Assembly: GCF_003611275.1 (NCBI RefSeq) | Contig: NZ_CP020694.1 | Location: 2,914,001 to 2,978,000 of the forward strand | Origin: Sulfitobacter sp. D7 | Lineage (GTDB): Bacteria; Pseudomonadota; Alphaproteobacteria; Rhodobacterales; Rhodobacteraceae | Direction: 5' to 3' | DNA length: 64,000 nt | Part shown: positions 56,150 through 63,623 of the stretch, in pieces | Layout of the letters: every line of letters starts with the position of its first letter | Position numbering within the stretch: the stretch's first letter is position 1 | Notes under the pieces: model-generated | Database searches by the model: none | What the model saw: only the letters and a program-made list of their open reading frames with translations | Told to the model about the DNA's origin: nothing | Program-made: the position numbers and the translations under genes

Positions 56150-56829
56150 CCGGTGAGTGAGTGAGCGAGTAAATTCTCTTTATAATCAGGTAGATCGGCG
56201 CGTTCTGAAACTGCAACCTTAACAGTATTCTCCATGGGTATATTTTTTTTCTTCCCAATCGCAACCTATCGGCGAGCGTCCAGATCGTCACCTAATAGGT
56301 GATACAGAGTTTTCCACCCAGAATCTCGGGCTCACAAGATTGAAAGGTGGGTCTGTTTGCAGATTTCTCAGATCGGGTCGGTTCGGTGCGCAGCCGTTGC
56401 GCCGCAGTAATAGTGTGTCGGCCATGTCGATTTGTATGTGGTGATTCCACAGATGTACCGACAACCAGTCGAGTAACACGATTTTGCTCACGTGTGATGT
56501 GGGCTGACCTACTGGGCCTTCCCGGCAAACCGCAGCTCTTGTTGCGGGCGTAGCTGGCGGGATTTATGGCTAAGCGGTCGAAATCTTCCAGCGTGTTCAT
56601 GATCGATATGCGGCGGCGGCGCTACTTGCCGGGAGTGCTGATCAGAACCTCATGTCGATGGCGACCAACACGGTTGACAAGGGTAGCATAGATAGCCGCC
56701 ATTGCCGGTCTCCTCAGCGGTGTGGTTATGCAAAACCACTGTTGAGACCTGAGACCCGGTTATGGCTAGCCGCTGCGCAATTTGAGGGTTGCGGAAGCTG
56801 CTAGAACCTCTCAGCGGCGCTTCTTCCCT
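56150..56829. other. Gene-poor scar at the island junction
   Basis: About 680 bases between the rarA stump and the first transposase fragment contain only short frames with no recognisable product (the longest leftward is 56292-56600, 102 residues). The opening part has short GAGT repeats (56155-56172). The sequence looks more AT-rich and less codon-structured than its left neighbour, consistent with foreign or decayed DNA. Confidence 0.5.
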
Positions 56830-57087
56830 ACGTGCTATGGAACGGAGCTAACATCGAACACCATCTTGCAATGGCAGGAGGAGCGATGCGTCGAATTGCA
56901 CTACATCGCCCCCGGAAAACCTATGCAGAGCGGCTTCGTGGAAAGCTTCAATGGCCGTCTGCGGGACGAATGCCTCAGCGAGCATTTGTTCGCCGACCTG
57001 CGCCAAGCCCGGGACCTGCTCTCTGCCTGGCGCGAGGACTACAATCCCCATCGCCCACACACGAGCCTCGACGGGCTCATTCCGTGA
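56830..57087 (+). pseudogene. IS3-family transposase, C-terminal fragment
   Basis: The frame ending at TGA 57085-57087 reads as the end of an IS3 orfB DDE transposase: GTELTSNTILQWQEERCVEL, HYIAPGKPMQSGFVESFNGR, LRDECLSEHLFADLRQARDL, YNPHRPHTSLDGLIP. The conserved catalytic Glu of FVESFNGR is present. Most of the catalytic core upstream is missing, and the match starts abruptly near 56830. The following 70 bases (AACTCAAAATAGCGGACTAA) resemble an IS3-type right end. Confidence 0.88.
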
Positions 57088-57176
57088 GAGCATCACCAAC
57101 GGTTAGTAAAAGACCCAGACCTGAACAGAGCTAACTCAAAATAGCGGACTAAGGGGAGCAGGTCAGCGAAAAGCCC

Positions 57177-57554
57177 TTATGGCATGAGATTTTCCTTATT
57201 GTGATACCAATCAAACCCGCTTGCTCCGCCTCCGAGAGGAGTGCCCGCGTACATGCACCAACGATCAGAGCTGACCTTGCCGTACTCCTTTAGATAGGTA
57301 GCATAAACGTACGCCATTTCGTGATCTACGTCGGTTGCAAGAAAAGCTTTTAACTTGCGTCTCCCGCGCTCTGTTAGAAACGCACGCCCTCCATCAGGTT
57401 CGGCAGATAGCTTGCACTTGATAACTATGAGCCGCCGCTTTTTCGCAACGCCAGCTTGCTCTTTAGAAAGCCAACCATACCAAACGAGTAAAAAGGGCAG
57501 AACAAGATCATTGCTTAGACCGAGGGCAGAAAGTTGGCCATTTATTGGGGACAC
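57177..57554 (-). CDS. Hypothetical protein, divergent from XRE regulator
   Basis: This 125-residue protein of unknown family has a hydrophobic patch near the start (LVLPFLLVWYGWLSKEQAG), a Lys/Arg-rich middle and a Tyr-rich stretch (HEMAYVYATYLKEYGKVSSD). Codon use is visibly less GC-biased than the flanking core genes. It is divergent from a small XRE-type regulator, an arrangement seen for regulator-target or toxin-antitoxin pairs, but nothing in the sequence proves such a role. Confidence 0.55.
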   Translation of the reverse strand: MSPINGQLSALGLSNDLVLPFLLVWYGWLSKEQAGVAKKRRLIVIKCKLSAEPDGGRAFLTERGRRKLKAFLATDVDHEMAYVYATYLKEYGKVSSDRWCMYAGTPLGGGASGFDWYHNKENLMP

Positions 57555-57594
57555 GAATCACTCCTATTTTGGGAGTGCCTGACTAACCAACGTA

Positions 57595-57882
57595 TTGCAC
57601 CCTGTCGAGCACGATTGGAGCAAAACATTGGCAGGCGCCGCGCACACGGAGACATACTTGGTTTTCCGCAAAAAATTGATCGAAAGCCGGAAGGCTGCAG
57701 CACTTTCACAAGCTGAGCTTGCGAAAATGCTAGGAAAGCCTCCTTCTTACGTAGCCAAGTATGAGTTGGGAGAACGTCGTTTAGATGTGGTCGAGATGTG
57801 CGTCATACTGAAATGTATTGGGACCAATCCTTGTCGGTTTCTCCAATCTATTTTTGAAGTCGCACCAACGTCTTTACGCTAG
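57595..57882 (+). CDS. Small XRE-family helix-turn-helix regulator
   Basis: The 95-residue frame contains a Cro/C1-type helix-turn-helix at about 25-80 (FRKKLIESRKAAALSQAELA, KMLGKPPSYVAKYELGERRL). TTG 57595 is the only extended start, so the true start may be further in. It lies between IS fragments and is divergent from an unknown gene. It is likely a DNA-binding repressor of a former mobile element or of its neighbour. Confidence 0.7.
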   Translation: MHPVEHDWSKTLAGAAHTETYLVFRKKLIESRKAAALSQAELAKMLGKPPSYVAKYELGERRLDVVEMCVILKCIGTNPCRFLQSIFEVAPTSLR

Positions 57883-57996
57883 CGTAACGCTTCGATCGTT
57901 AAGCGTCCGCTGCCTGACGCCAGGACCCCGGGGGACAGATTTGAGAATTTGAACGACGGAGTGTTTTTGGTTCATCGTAGCTTTTAAGGAGCGAAG

Positions 57997-58342
57997 ATGA
58001 ACAAGAAGCCCGGAACATCGAAAGACGCAGCTAACAAGCTGGTCAAGAACTTCCGCCGTAAGACCGCCAGACCTACTCGGCGGAGGAGATAATCAGAATT
58101 GTTTTAGCCGGATTGCGCGGGGAGGAAAGCATCTCGGCGTTATGTCGCCGCAAGGGCATCTCTGACAGCCTGTACTGAACTTGGTCGAAGGAATTCCTTG
58201 AGACTGGAAATCGTCGTCTTTCCGGCGAGACAGCGCGTCAGGCGACATCCCTGAGGTAAAGGAGTTGAGATCGGAAGCCATGGCTCTGAAAGAATGCGCG
58301 GCCGACCTAACACTCGAGAACCGTCTGCTCAAAAAAGCATGA
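57997..58342 (+). pseudogene. IS3-family orfA, frameshifted
   Basis: The gene starts with MNKKPGTSKDAANKLVKNFR at ATG 57997 after AAGGAG. The expected continuation is found in other frames: EEIIRIVLAGLRGEESISAL, CRRKGISDSLY, then past an internal TGA, WSKEFLETGNRRLSGETARQ and ADLTLENRLLKKA, ending at TGA 58340-58342. At least one frameshift and one stop inactivate it. Only the first few codons of orfB (MRYPAKQ) follow at about 58365 before the sequence is broken. Confidence 0.88.
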
Positions 58343-58384
58343 CAGGGGCTGGGCAGTTCGAGGAATGAGGTATCCAGCAAAGCA

Positions 58385-58440
58385 GATACATTCAGCATGA
58401 TGTGGAGGATGAGATACATTCGGCCTGATGCGGGGGATGA
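58385..58440 (+). repeat. Tandem 28-bp repeat at the IS/epimerase junction
   Basis: Two adjacent 28-base units (58385-58412 and 58413-58440) share 24 positions; both begin GATACATTC and end GGATGA. On the minus strand, the unit in one frame reads HPPHxAECI, which looks like epimerase coding sequence, so the repeat is probably a duplicated piece of that gene. Confidence 0.8.
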
Positions 58441-58555
58441 GGCGGCGGTCCAGTCCAACGACACGGTATTCTTCGTGCAATCGTTTGACGACCGCCGCCC
58501 CGAGGTATCCGCTTGAACCGGTGACGACGATGACTAGCTTGTCGGACTCCTTCAT
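58441..58555 (-). pseudogene. NAD-dependent epimerase/SDR, N-terminal stump
   Basis: The frame from ATG 58555 (after AGGAGAC) reads MKESDKLVIVVTGSSGYLGA, AVVKRLHEEYRVVGLDR, the Rossmann start of an extended SDR with the TGSSGYLG nucleotide loop. Homology ends within about 38 residues, where the 28-bp tandem repeat and IS DNA begin. The rest of the gene is absent. It was the distal gene of the leftward island operon. Confidence 0.8.
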
Positions 58556-58570
58556 TGCCAGTCTCCTGCT

Positions 58571-58690
58571 TTACTTGCGCAGATACTTAACCAGCGCTGC
58601 GATCACCAAAATGAGGATCACGATGATCAAAAGCCAGCCGATCCCCATCCCAAACATCATCCCGCCGCCCATCATATCACCGTCCATCAT
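58571..58690 (-). CDS. Met-rich single-helix membrane protein
   Basis: The 39-residue protein has a Met/Gly-rich start (MMDGDMMGGGMMFGMG), one hydrophobic helix (WLLIIVILILVIAALV) and the end KYLRK. It resembles the 48-residue protein at 63470-63616 in every part. Clustered Met residues are typical Cu(I) ligands, and copper loci often carry such short proteins. It lies between the epimerase stump and ccdA. Confidence 0.7.
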   Translation of the reverse strand: MMDGDMMGGGMMFGMGIGWLLIIVILILVIAALVKYLRK

Positions 58691-58773
58691 CTCATTTCCC
58701 TATCTACTGCTGGTCGAAACTAACCCTATACGAAGACAACCCCTTTCCAGTGCGGGAGAGTTCCAAGTTAATT

Positions 58774-59502
58774 TCAGCCGATCTGTCCCAGCACCGGAAA
58801 GGTTTCCAAGAGCCACCATGAGAAAGCGCTGAGCTGTCCGGTCATCATAGTGACACCCATAACGATCATAATCCCCCCCGCCACCTGATGGAGCCGTCGC
58901 CCGAGAGAGCCGATGGCACGCAGACGGGCCGCAACCTGCTCCGTAAAAGCCGCAACGATGAGGAATGGCACTCCAAGGCCGGCTGAGTAGACAGCCAACA
59001 ATCCGATCCCTTCAGATACTGTGGCGCTGGCAGCACTTGCTGTTAGGATCGCACCCAGGATCGGTCCGATACATGGGGTCCAACCAAAGCCGAAAGCAAG
59101 GCCCAGAACGTAGGATGCCACCGGCTGCCCGCCGGGAAGGTCAATGTCGAAACGCATGTCACGTTCCATGGCCTGAATCCGGGCGGCCCCGAGCATGAAC
59201 AGCCCAAAAAGGATTACGATTGCGCCGCCAATCAGGTTTAACTCGAACCGCCAACGCAGGAGCACTTGCCCCAGAGCCGTTGCCGAAGCCCCGAGCCCTA
59301 TGAAAATCGTCGAAAACCCCAATACGAAACAGAAACTTAACCAAACCGCTTGTTTGCGGCTGCGATGCGCCCCAGTAACCCCAGTTCGTCCCGCGATATA
59401 GGAGACATAGCCCGGGACCAAAGGTAAGACGCAAGGTGACACAAAGGAGATTATCCCGGCAAGCAAAGCCGCTATGAGCCCGAGAGAGGAAACATCAAGC
59501 AT
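58774..59502 (-). CDS. ccdA: CcdA-type thiol-electron transporter
   Basis: The 242-residue protein has six hydrophobic helices with the conserved SFVSPCVLPLVPGYVSYIAG near the start and FGWTPCIGPILGAIL in the second half, giving the paired membrane Cys residues. CcdA passes electrons from cytoplasmic thioredoxin to periplasmic thioredoxin-like proteins. Here the likely acceptors are the two TlpA/DsbE-type proteins of the same operon. It overlaps the preceding gene by 8 bases. Confidence 0.93.
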   Translation of the reverse strand: MLDVSSLGLIAALLAGIISFVSPCVLPLVPGYVSYIAGRTGVTGAHRSRKQAVWLSFCFVLGFSTIFIGLGASATALGQVLLRWRFELNLIGGAIVILFGLFMLGAARIQAMERDMRFDIDLPGGQPVASYVLGLAFGFGWTPCIGPILGAILTASAASATVSEGIGLLAVYSAGLGVPFLIVAAFTEQVAARLRAIGSLGRRLHQVAGGIMIVMGVTMMTGQLSAFSWWLLETFPVLGQIG

Positions 59503-59977
59503 CAGGCAAGCCCACCTTCCGGGAGGAATGCCTAACCGCGCCGAAGTAGGCCGCGAGGGGAACGAAGATCCATTGCAACATAGGGGTTAGCCCGGCGTCG
59601 ATGATCGGAATGACCGGCATGATCTCGCGGTAGGCCCATGCTTCGCGCAATTCGATATTTAGCCATTCGCTGAAAACCGTGTAGCCAAGCCCCATCACCA
59701 ACATTGCGCCTAAAACAGGATATACCCGCCTCTGCGGCCAAGAGCCGGTGCCAAAGAAGAACAGGGCAAGCAATAGGCTGCTCATGGCGATCAGTAGATC
59801 GCCTCCGGTGCAATGCACGGCAGCAAAGATAATCTCACCCCACGTCCCCTCAACCCAGATGGTATAAAGTGGAATATGTCCTGCCTCCCAAATGAGATGC
59901 CCCAGGAAGGTGATTACGGCAAAACGCCGAAGTGCGGAAAGCCAATGGGGTCCCGTGATCGTGCTGTAAGATTTCAT
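59495..59977 (-). CDS. Multi-helix membrane protein, unknown function
   Basis: The 160-residue protein (MKSYSTITGPHWLSALRRF...) has about four helices, conserved-looking HLIWEAGHIPLYTIW near the first helix and a HCTGGDLLIAMSSLLLAL segment. The two His and one Cys near the membrane surface could bind metal or haem, but this is conjecture. ATG 59977 overlaps the stop of the preceding SCO-like gene as ATGA and is preferred over ATG 59986. Confidence 0.7.
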   Translation of the reverse strand: MKSYSTITGPHWLSALRRFAVITFLGHLIWEAGHIPLYTIWVEGTWGEIIFAAVHCTGGDLLIAMSSLLLALFFFGTGSWPQRRVYPVLGAMLVMGLGYTVFSEWLNIELREAWAYREIMPVIPIIDAGLTPMLQWIFVPLAAYFGAVRHSSRKVGLPDA

Positions 59978-60612
59978 AAGAACCATCCAGTCATTCGCTG
60001 CCAGAAGCTGGGTTCAGCATGAGGATGGGTGTTGGTCAGCCCATTGATATAGAGCAAGAGGTTAAGCGGCTCAAAATCAGCGCCGTGAAAAATGCCGACC
60101 TGCTGGCCTGCGCGGTTCAGCAGATGGACCTGAGGGGTTAGGTCTTTCCGTTCGCTTACCCCAGCGAGAGCAGCGTTTGCATGACTAAGTTTTTCAGGGT
60201 CTGGCGTCCGCGCGAATATCCTGTTCTGCGTAGCGGGACCGCTTTGCGGCTCGTCGCTAAGGGTAACAAAGACCACCATATCGCGCATCGCGCTGGAGTT
60301 GAGCGCAGTGAGCGTTTCGGTGAGCGTAGCTTGTTGTGCCTCACAAGGATCGCCACAACCTTCGGGCACAAAGCTCAGAACCACGATCTTTCCCCTCAAA
60401 GCATTGAGGGATGTGCTTTCATGCGCCGCCCCTATCCAAGCGAGGTCTGGTGCGTCGTCGGGCAAGATCGGTTCGAAGGCGGCTTCCTTGGCAGCCATCA
60501 CCTGATTAAGGTTCTCACCCGGATGATCGGCAAAAACCGGTGAGGCCAAAAGTAGGCTGGCAACAAGTAAGAGGGCGCTGCGCCATGTGGTGGGGGTGTA
60601 TTTTTGGGTCAT
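59974..60612 (-). CDS. SCO-like thioredoxin-fold protein with altered ligand site
   Basis: This 212-residue exported protein (signal peptide to about residue 28, SPVFADHP) has a thioredoxin-like core and the CxxxC in PEGCGDPCEAQ, as in SCO copper chaperones. The usual third ligand His region reads TPQVHLLNRAG, in which the His is shifted. The ending FWQRMTGWFL suggests a membrane-associated tail. It overlaps the true SCO gene upstream by four bases. It may be a thiol reductase or copper carrier. Confidence 0.75.
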   Translation of the reverse strand: MTQKYTPTTWRSALLLVASLLLASPVFADHPGENLNQVMAAKEAAFEPILPDDAPDLAWIGAAHESTSLNALRGKIVVLSFVPEGCGDPCEAQQATLTETLTALNSSAMRDMVVFVTLSDEPQSGPATQNRIFARTPDPEKLSHANAALAGVSERKDLTPQVHLLNRAGQQVGIFHGADFEPLNLLLYINGLTNTHPHAEPSFWQRMTGWFL

Positions 60613-61256
60613 TGGGTCCGTTTCTCTTTCGCGATACGCATGGAGATTTGTTCGGCCATCTCCTCAGCTGGTTGCGCGCTTTCAAGAAAAACAGCGTCAA
60701 ACTCACCCTTGCGGTTCATCAGGTAAATATGGCCGGCGTGGGCCATCATGTATCCGTGGGGCGCCGTTTCTGCGGGAATTTTCTCGTTGTAAACCTTGAA
60801 GGCCTCGGTCGCCTCGGCGATTTGGTCCTCGCTTCCGGTCAACCCGATCAGATTCGGGTGAAAGTTCGCGACATACTCCTTCAGAACCGAAGGCGTATCG
60901 CGCTCTGGATCGACCGTCACGAAGAGCGGAGCAATCTCATCAGCTTCAGGGCCCAGCAGTTCCAGCACGTTACCCATATATGCCAAGGTGGTTGGACAGA
61001 TATCTGGGCAGTGGGTGAAGCCAAAAAACACAAGCTGCCAGCGGCCTGCGTAGTCCTTTTGGCTAACGACCTGACCGTTGTGGTCGAGCAACGAGAATTC
61101 TGAACGGATGTCAGCGTCGCCGCGATAGACCGTTTGGCCGGCAGGAACGTTGTCCGGGCGCAGCAGGGCAAGGCCCGCAACAAGCACGGCGGCAGCGATA
61201 GCACTCGCCCACAGGGCAATGCTTAGCCGACGACGGGCCGGCGTAATCTTAGTCAT
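60609..61256 (-). CDS. SCO1/SenC-family copper chaperone
   Basis: The 215-residue membrane-anchored protein (helix about 13-32) has the copper-binding CxxxC in FFGFTHCPDICPTTLAYMG and the C-terminal His region AHAGHIYLMNRKG. SCO proteins load copper into the CuA site of cytochrome c oxidase and keep its cysteines reduced. The Met/His context of the island supports copper handling. A hairpin precedes it, separating it from the Met-rich gene. Confidence 0.92.
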   Translation of the reverse strand: MTKITPARRRLSIALWASAIAAAVLVAGLALLRPDNVPAGQTVYRGDADIRSEFSLLDHNGQVVSQKDYAGRWQLVFFGFTHCPDICPTTLAYMGNVLELLGPEADEIAPLFVTVDPERDTPSVLKEYVANFHPNLIGLTGSEDQIAEATEAFKVYNEKIPAETAPHGYMMAHAGHIYLMNRKGEFDAVFLESAQPAEEMAEQISMRIAKEKRTQ

Positions 61257-61278
61257 GATACTTCTTTCAATAGAATGA

Positions 61279-61303
61279 TCCGCCCGCCAGTCAGACGGGC
61301 GGA
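61279..61303 (-). terminator. Hairpin after the Met-rich periplasmic gene
   Basis: TCCGCCCG (61279-61286) and CGGGCGGA (61296-61303) form an 8-bp stem just past the stop at 61311. No T-run follows, so it is more likely an attenuator or RNA-stabilising element within the operon. Confidence 0.55.
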
Positions 61304-61310
61304 CCGAGGT

Positions 61311-61610
61311 TCAGCCCTTTTGATCTTCGCCATGCGCAGAATTCATGTGGTCGATCATGGACTGCATCATCTCTGTGCAGGCTTCCATCATCGGCCCCAT
61401 ATCAGACATCATTTTCATCATGGGCATCATGTCTTCCATACCCTTCATGCCTTCCATGTTTTTCATGCCGGACATCTCGCCGTTCATGCTGTGACCTTCG
61501 GCCATCGGCATATCGTCCGTTTCTGGTTTTGCATCTTGTGCCTGAGCGATGGGAGCGGCCAACATCATGCCGGTCAGGGCAGCAGCCGTGATTTTCATTT
61601 TGTAAGTCAT
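61311..61610 (-). CDS. Met-rich exported protein, probable copper binder
   Basis: The 99-residue protein has a signal peptide (cleavage near AQAQDAKP, residue 24-25). The mature part is extremely Met-rich (about 20 Met in 75 residues; SGMKNMEGMKGMEDMMPMMK) with scattered His, Asp and Glu. It has one Cys. Such low-complexity Met/His proteins bind Cu(I) or Ag(I) in the periplasm. AAGGAA precedes ATG 61610. Confidence 0.8.
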   Translation of the reverse strand: MTYKMKITAAALTGMMLAAPIAQAQDAKPETDDMPMAEGHSMNGEMSGMKNMEGMKGMEDMMPMMKMMSDMGPMMEACTEMMQSMIDHMNSAHGEDQKG

Positions 61611-61634
61611 GCCAGTTCCTTCTTGGGTTGAGTG

Positions 61635-61913
61635 TTAGTCTGTCGTGGTGTCCGGCTTGATTGTCGGATCGTTTTTAGCGCAGCCGGCAGAGCCGCCGCG
61701 CATGCAAAGCCCCAGAGCGCACATAGCGGCACAAGGGGCGAGGCTAAGGATCAAAGGTGCCGCACCAACAGCAGTCAGCCAGTCCCAGTTGAGCGCAGTG
61801 CCGCCACCGATAGCGGCAAAGCCAGTCAGCATGAGGCTCTGTCGCCGCGAAGGCATGGGGATCGCACTTGCTGGCCTGTCGTTGTTTGAAATTTGGGTCA
61901 CTGTTGGGTTCAT
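61635..61913 (-). CDS. Small membrane protein, unknown
   Basis: This 92-residue protein has two hydrophobic segments (SLMLTGFAAIGGGTAL; AAPLILSLAPCAAMCALGLC) and a Cys-rich stretch with five Cys near the C-terminus (PCAAMCALGLCMRG, GCAK). It overlaps the TlpA-like gene stop as ATGA (61910-61913). The Cys pattern next to Met-rich and thioredoxin-like genes suggests a metal-related role, but no family is recognised. Confidence 0.65.
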   Translation of the reverse strand: MNPTVTQISNNDRPASAIPMPSRRQSLMLTGFAAIGGGTALNWDWLTAVGAAPLILSLAPCAAMCALGLCMRGGSAGCAKNDPTIKPDTTTD

Positions 61914-62425
61914 CCTTTAGAAATGACGCGTTTGATTTGAGAGATTACCGCTGGGCTGTCCCAATCGGCCGGTCCCACTTTGCGGGCGACTTCGCGGCCT
62001 TCGGCGCTAACAAGAAGTGTCGTCGGCAAGCCGACAACGCCAAGAGCCATCATCGCCCTCAATTGATCCGAGGCGTAGAGAGCGAGATGCTGAATGCCGA
62101 TGTCGGAATAGAATGCGCGGACGGTGTCGAAACCACCCCTGTCGATCGACAAGGCGAGCACATGAAACTCTGGCCCGCCAAGCTTTGCCTGTAGTCTGTC
62201 GAGGGTTGGCATCTCATCACGACAAGGGGCGCACCATGTCGCCCAGATGTTAAGCAACACCGTGCTTCCCCGGAAATCTGCCAAAGTCAGGTCCCGGCCC
62301 CTCCCGTCGGTGATCGGCGGCGAGAGCATTGGTAAGGGCGCGTTGTGCTCGGCCATGACCGGACGCGCCGCAGCCGGCGTGGCCCCGAGCGCCAGTGCGC
62401 CGCCAAGAAAACCGCGCCGCTTCAT
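61910..62425 (-). CDS. TlpA-family thiol-disulfide reductase
   Basis: The 171-residue exported protein begins with an RR-containing signal region (MKRRGFLGGALALGATPAAA) and has a thioredoxin fold with the active site WATWCAPCRDEM and the cis-Pro loop VGLPTTLLV. It acts in the periplasm to reduce disulfides, probably fed by CcdA. It overlaps both neighbours by four bases. Confidence 0.9.
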   Translation of the reverse strand: MKRRGFLGGALALGATPAAARPVMAEHNAPLPMLSPPITDGRGRDLTLADFRGSTVLLNIWATWCAPCRDEMPTLDRLQAKLGGPEFHVLALSIDRGGFDTVRAFYSDIGIQHLALYASDQLRAMMALGVVGLPTTLLVSAEGREVARKVGPADWDSPAVISQIKRVISKG

Positions 62426-63000
62426 GCCCCCTGCTCCTGTTGCAAACGCCGCACCACTGGAAGAATGTCGTTTTCCAGAGAGTGCCGGTTGAAGGGGCCA
62501 ACATGTTTGTAAGCAATGCGCCCTTTTGAATCGATCACAAAGGTTTCCGGCACTCCGTAAACGCCCCAGTCAATAGAGGCCCGGCCAGAGCTATCCGCAC
62601 CGATCCGGTCATAGGGATCGCCGAGTTCTGCGAGAAACCTGCGTGCAGCGGCTGGCTTGTCCTTTAGATTGATGCCGTGGATTGACACGCTGCCGGTCTG
62701 AGAAAGCTCCACCAGCAGCGGCATCTCGACCCGGCATGGCACGCACCAGGAGGCCCAGACATTTACGAGTGAAACTTCGCCGCGGAGATCTGATGTCGAC
62801 AAGCCGTTTTCGCGTCCTTCGATTGGAGGCAAATCAAACTCTGGGATGTCCCGGCCGATCATGGTGCTCGGAAGGCTGTCTTCATTGTTAAACAGTCCCC
62901 ATAGGAAAGCCGCCGCGATGGCCGCGAAGACCGCCGCAGGAAGCGCGGCGATCAGAAGGGACCATCGCCACTTGGGCGCAGCTTGATCCTGGTTGCTCAT
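62422..63000 (-). CDS. CcmG/DsbE-type thioredoxin
   Basis: The 192-residue membrane-anchored protein (helix about 15-35) has the active site WASWCVPCRVEMP and the DsbE-type GVYGVPETFVID loop. It matches the cytochrome c maturation thiol reductase family. It lies between a cytochrome c gene and a second thioredoxin, with four-base overlaps. Confidence 0.9.
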   Translation of the reverse strand: MSNQDQAAPKWRWSLLIAALPAAVFAAIAAAFLWGLFNNEDSLPSTMIGRDIPEFDLPPIEGRENGLSTSDLRGEVSLVNVWASWCVPCRVEMPLLVELSQTGSVSIHGINLKDKPAAARRFLAELGDPYDRIGADSSGRASIDWGVYGVPETFVIDSKGRIAYKHVGPFNRHSLENDILPVVRRLQQEQGA

Positions 63001-63473
63001 GATCCTTCCTCGTTCTTCGAGGTGATCTCGGCCTGATAATTGCGTTCACGCTCGGGCCATGTGCTCTTGATATAGCCAAGGATCGCTGTGATTTCCGCGT
63101 CACTCAGAATGCCCTCGAACACGGGCATGTCGCTTTCATAACCCGGCACGACCGAGGCCAGCCCGTTCTTGGTAATGTCGAAAAGCTGCTGATCGGCATG
63201 GTGCCATGTATGGCCCGTTTCATCATGCGGCGGCGCGGGCATGCGACCATTGTCGAGCCGCCTGCGCCAGTCCGGTTGGCCCTCGAGGTCTGCGCCGTGG
63301 CAGGAGGCACAGTTCTCCGCATAGAGGTCAGCGCCCTGATCGAGCATTTCCGCATCCACAGGCACGCCAAGCACGGTGAGCGCCGGGGGGGCGTCTTCCT
63401 TCCCCCCGGCCCAGACAGCAACCGCAGCGGCGCCCGTGATGCCAACCACAGCGGCTACGATCAACGCTCTCAT
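62997..63473 (-). CDS. Class I c-type cytochrome
   Basis: This 158-residue exported protein (helix/signal at about 3-22) has a single haem motif CASCH in ENCASCHGADLEGQPDWRRR and a distal Met in SDMPVFEGIL. It is a small electron carrier, possibly for the oxidase that the SCO protein serves. It overlaps the next gene by four bases and the Met-rich gene by four. Confidence 0.9.
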   Translation of the reverse strand: MRALIVAAVVGITGAAAVAVWAGGKEDAPPALTVLGVPVDAEMLDQGADLYAENCASCHGADLEGQPDWRRRLDNGRMPAPPHDETGHTWHHADQQLFDITKNGLASVVPGYESDMPVFEGILSDAEITAILGYIKSTWPERERNYQAEITSKNEEGS

Positions 63474-63616
63474 GCCGAGCGCCTCAGGTATTTGACCAGA
63501 GCCAACACGCCCAGAACCAGCACCGCCAGCACCAAAAGGAACAACAGGCCGCAGCCGATCATCATTCCGGCCGACATCGGCCCATTCATCATAGATCCGT
63601 TCATCATTTCCATCAT
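63470..63616 (-). CDS. Met-rich single-helix membrane protein (paralogue)
   Basis: ATG 63616, preceded by GAGG, gives 48 residues: Met-rich start (MMEMMNGSMMNGPMSAGMMI), one helix (LLFLLVLAVLVLGVLAL) and the end KYLRRSA. It mirrors the 39-residue protein at 58571-58690. An in-frame ATG at 63631 could add five residues. A membrane-tethered copper-binding peptide is likely, by composition. Confidence 0.65.
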   Translation of the reverse strand: MMEMMNGSMMNGPMSAGMMIGCGLLFLLVLAVLVLGVLALVKYLRRSA

Positions 63617-63623
63617 TCCATCC

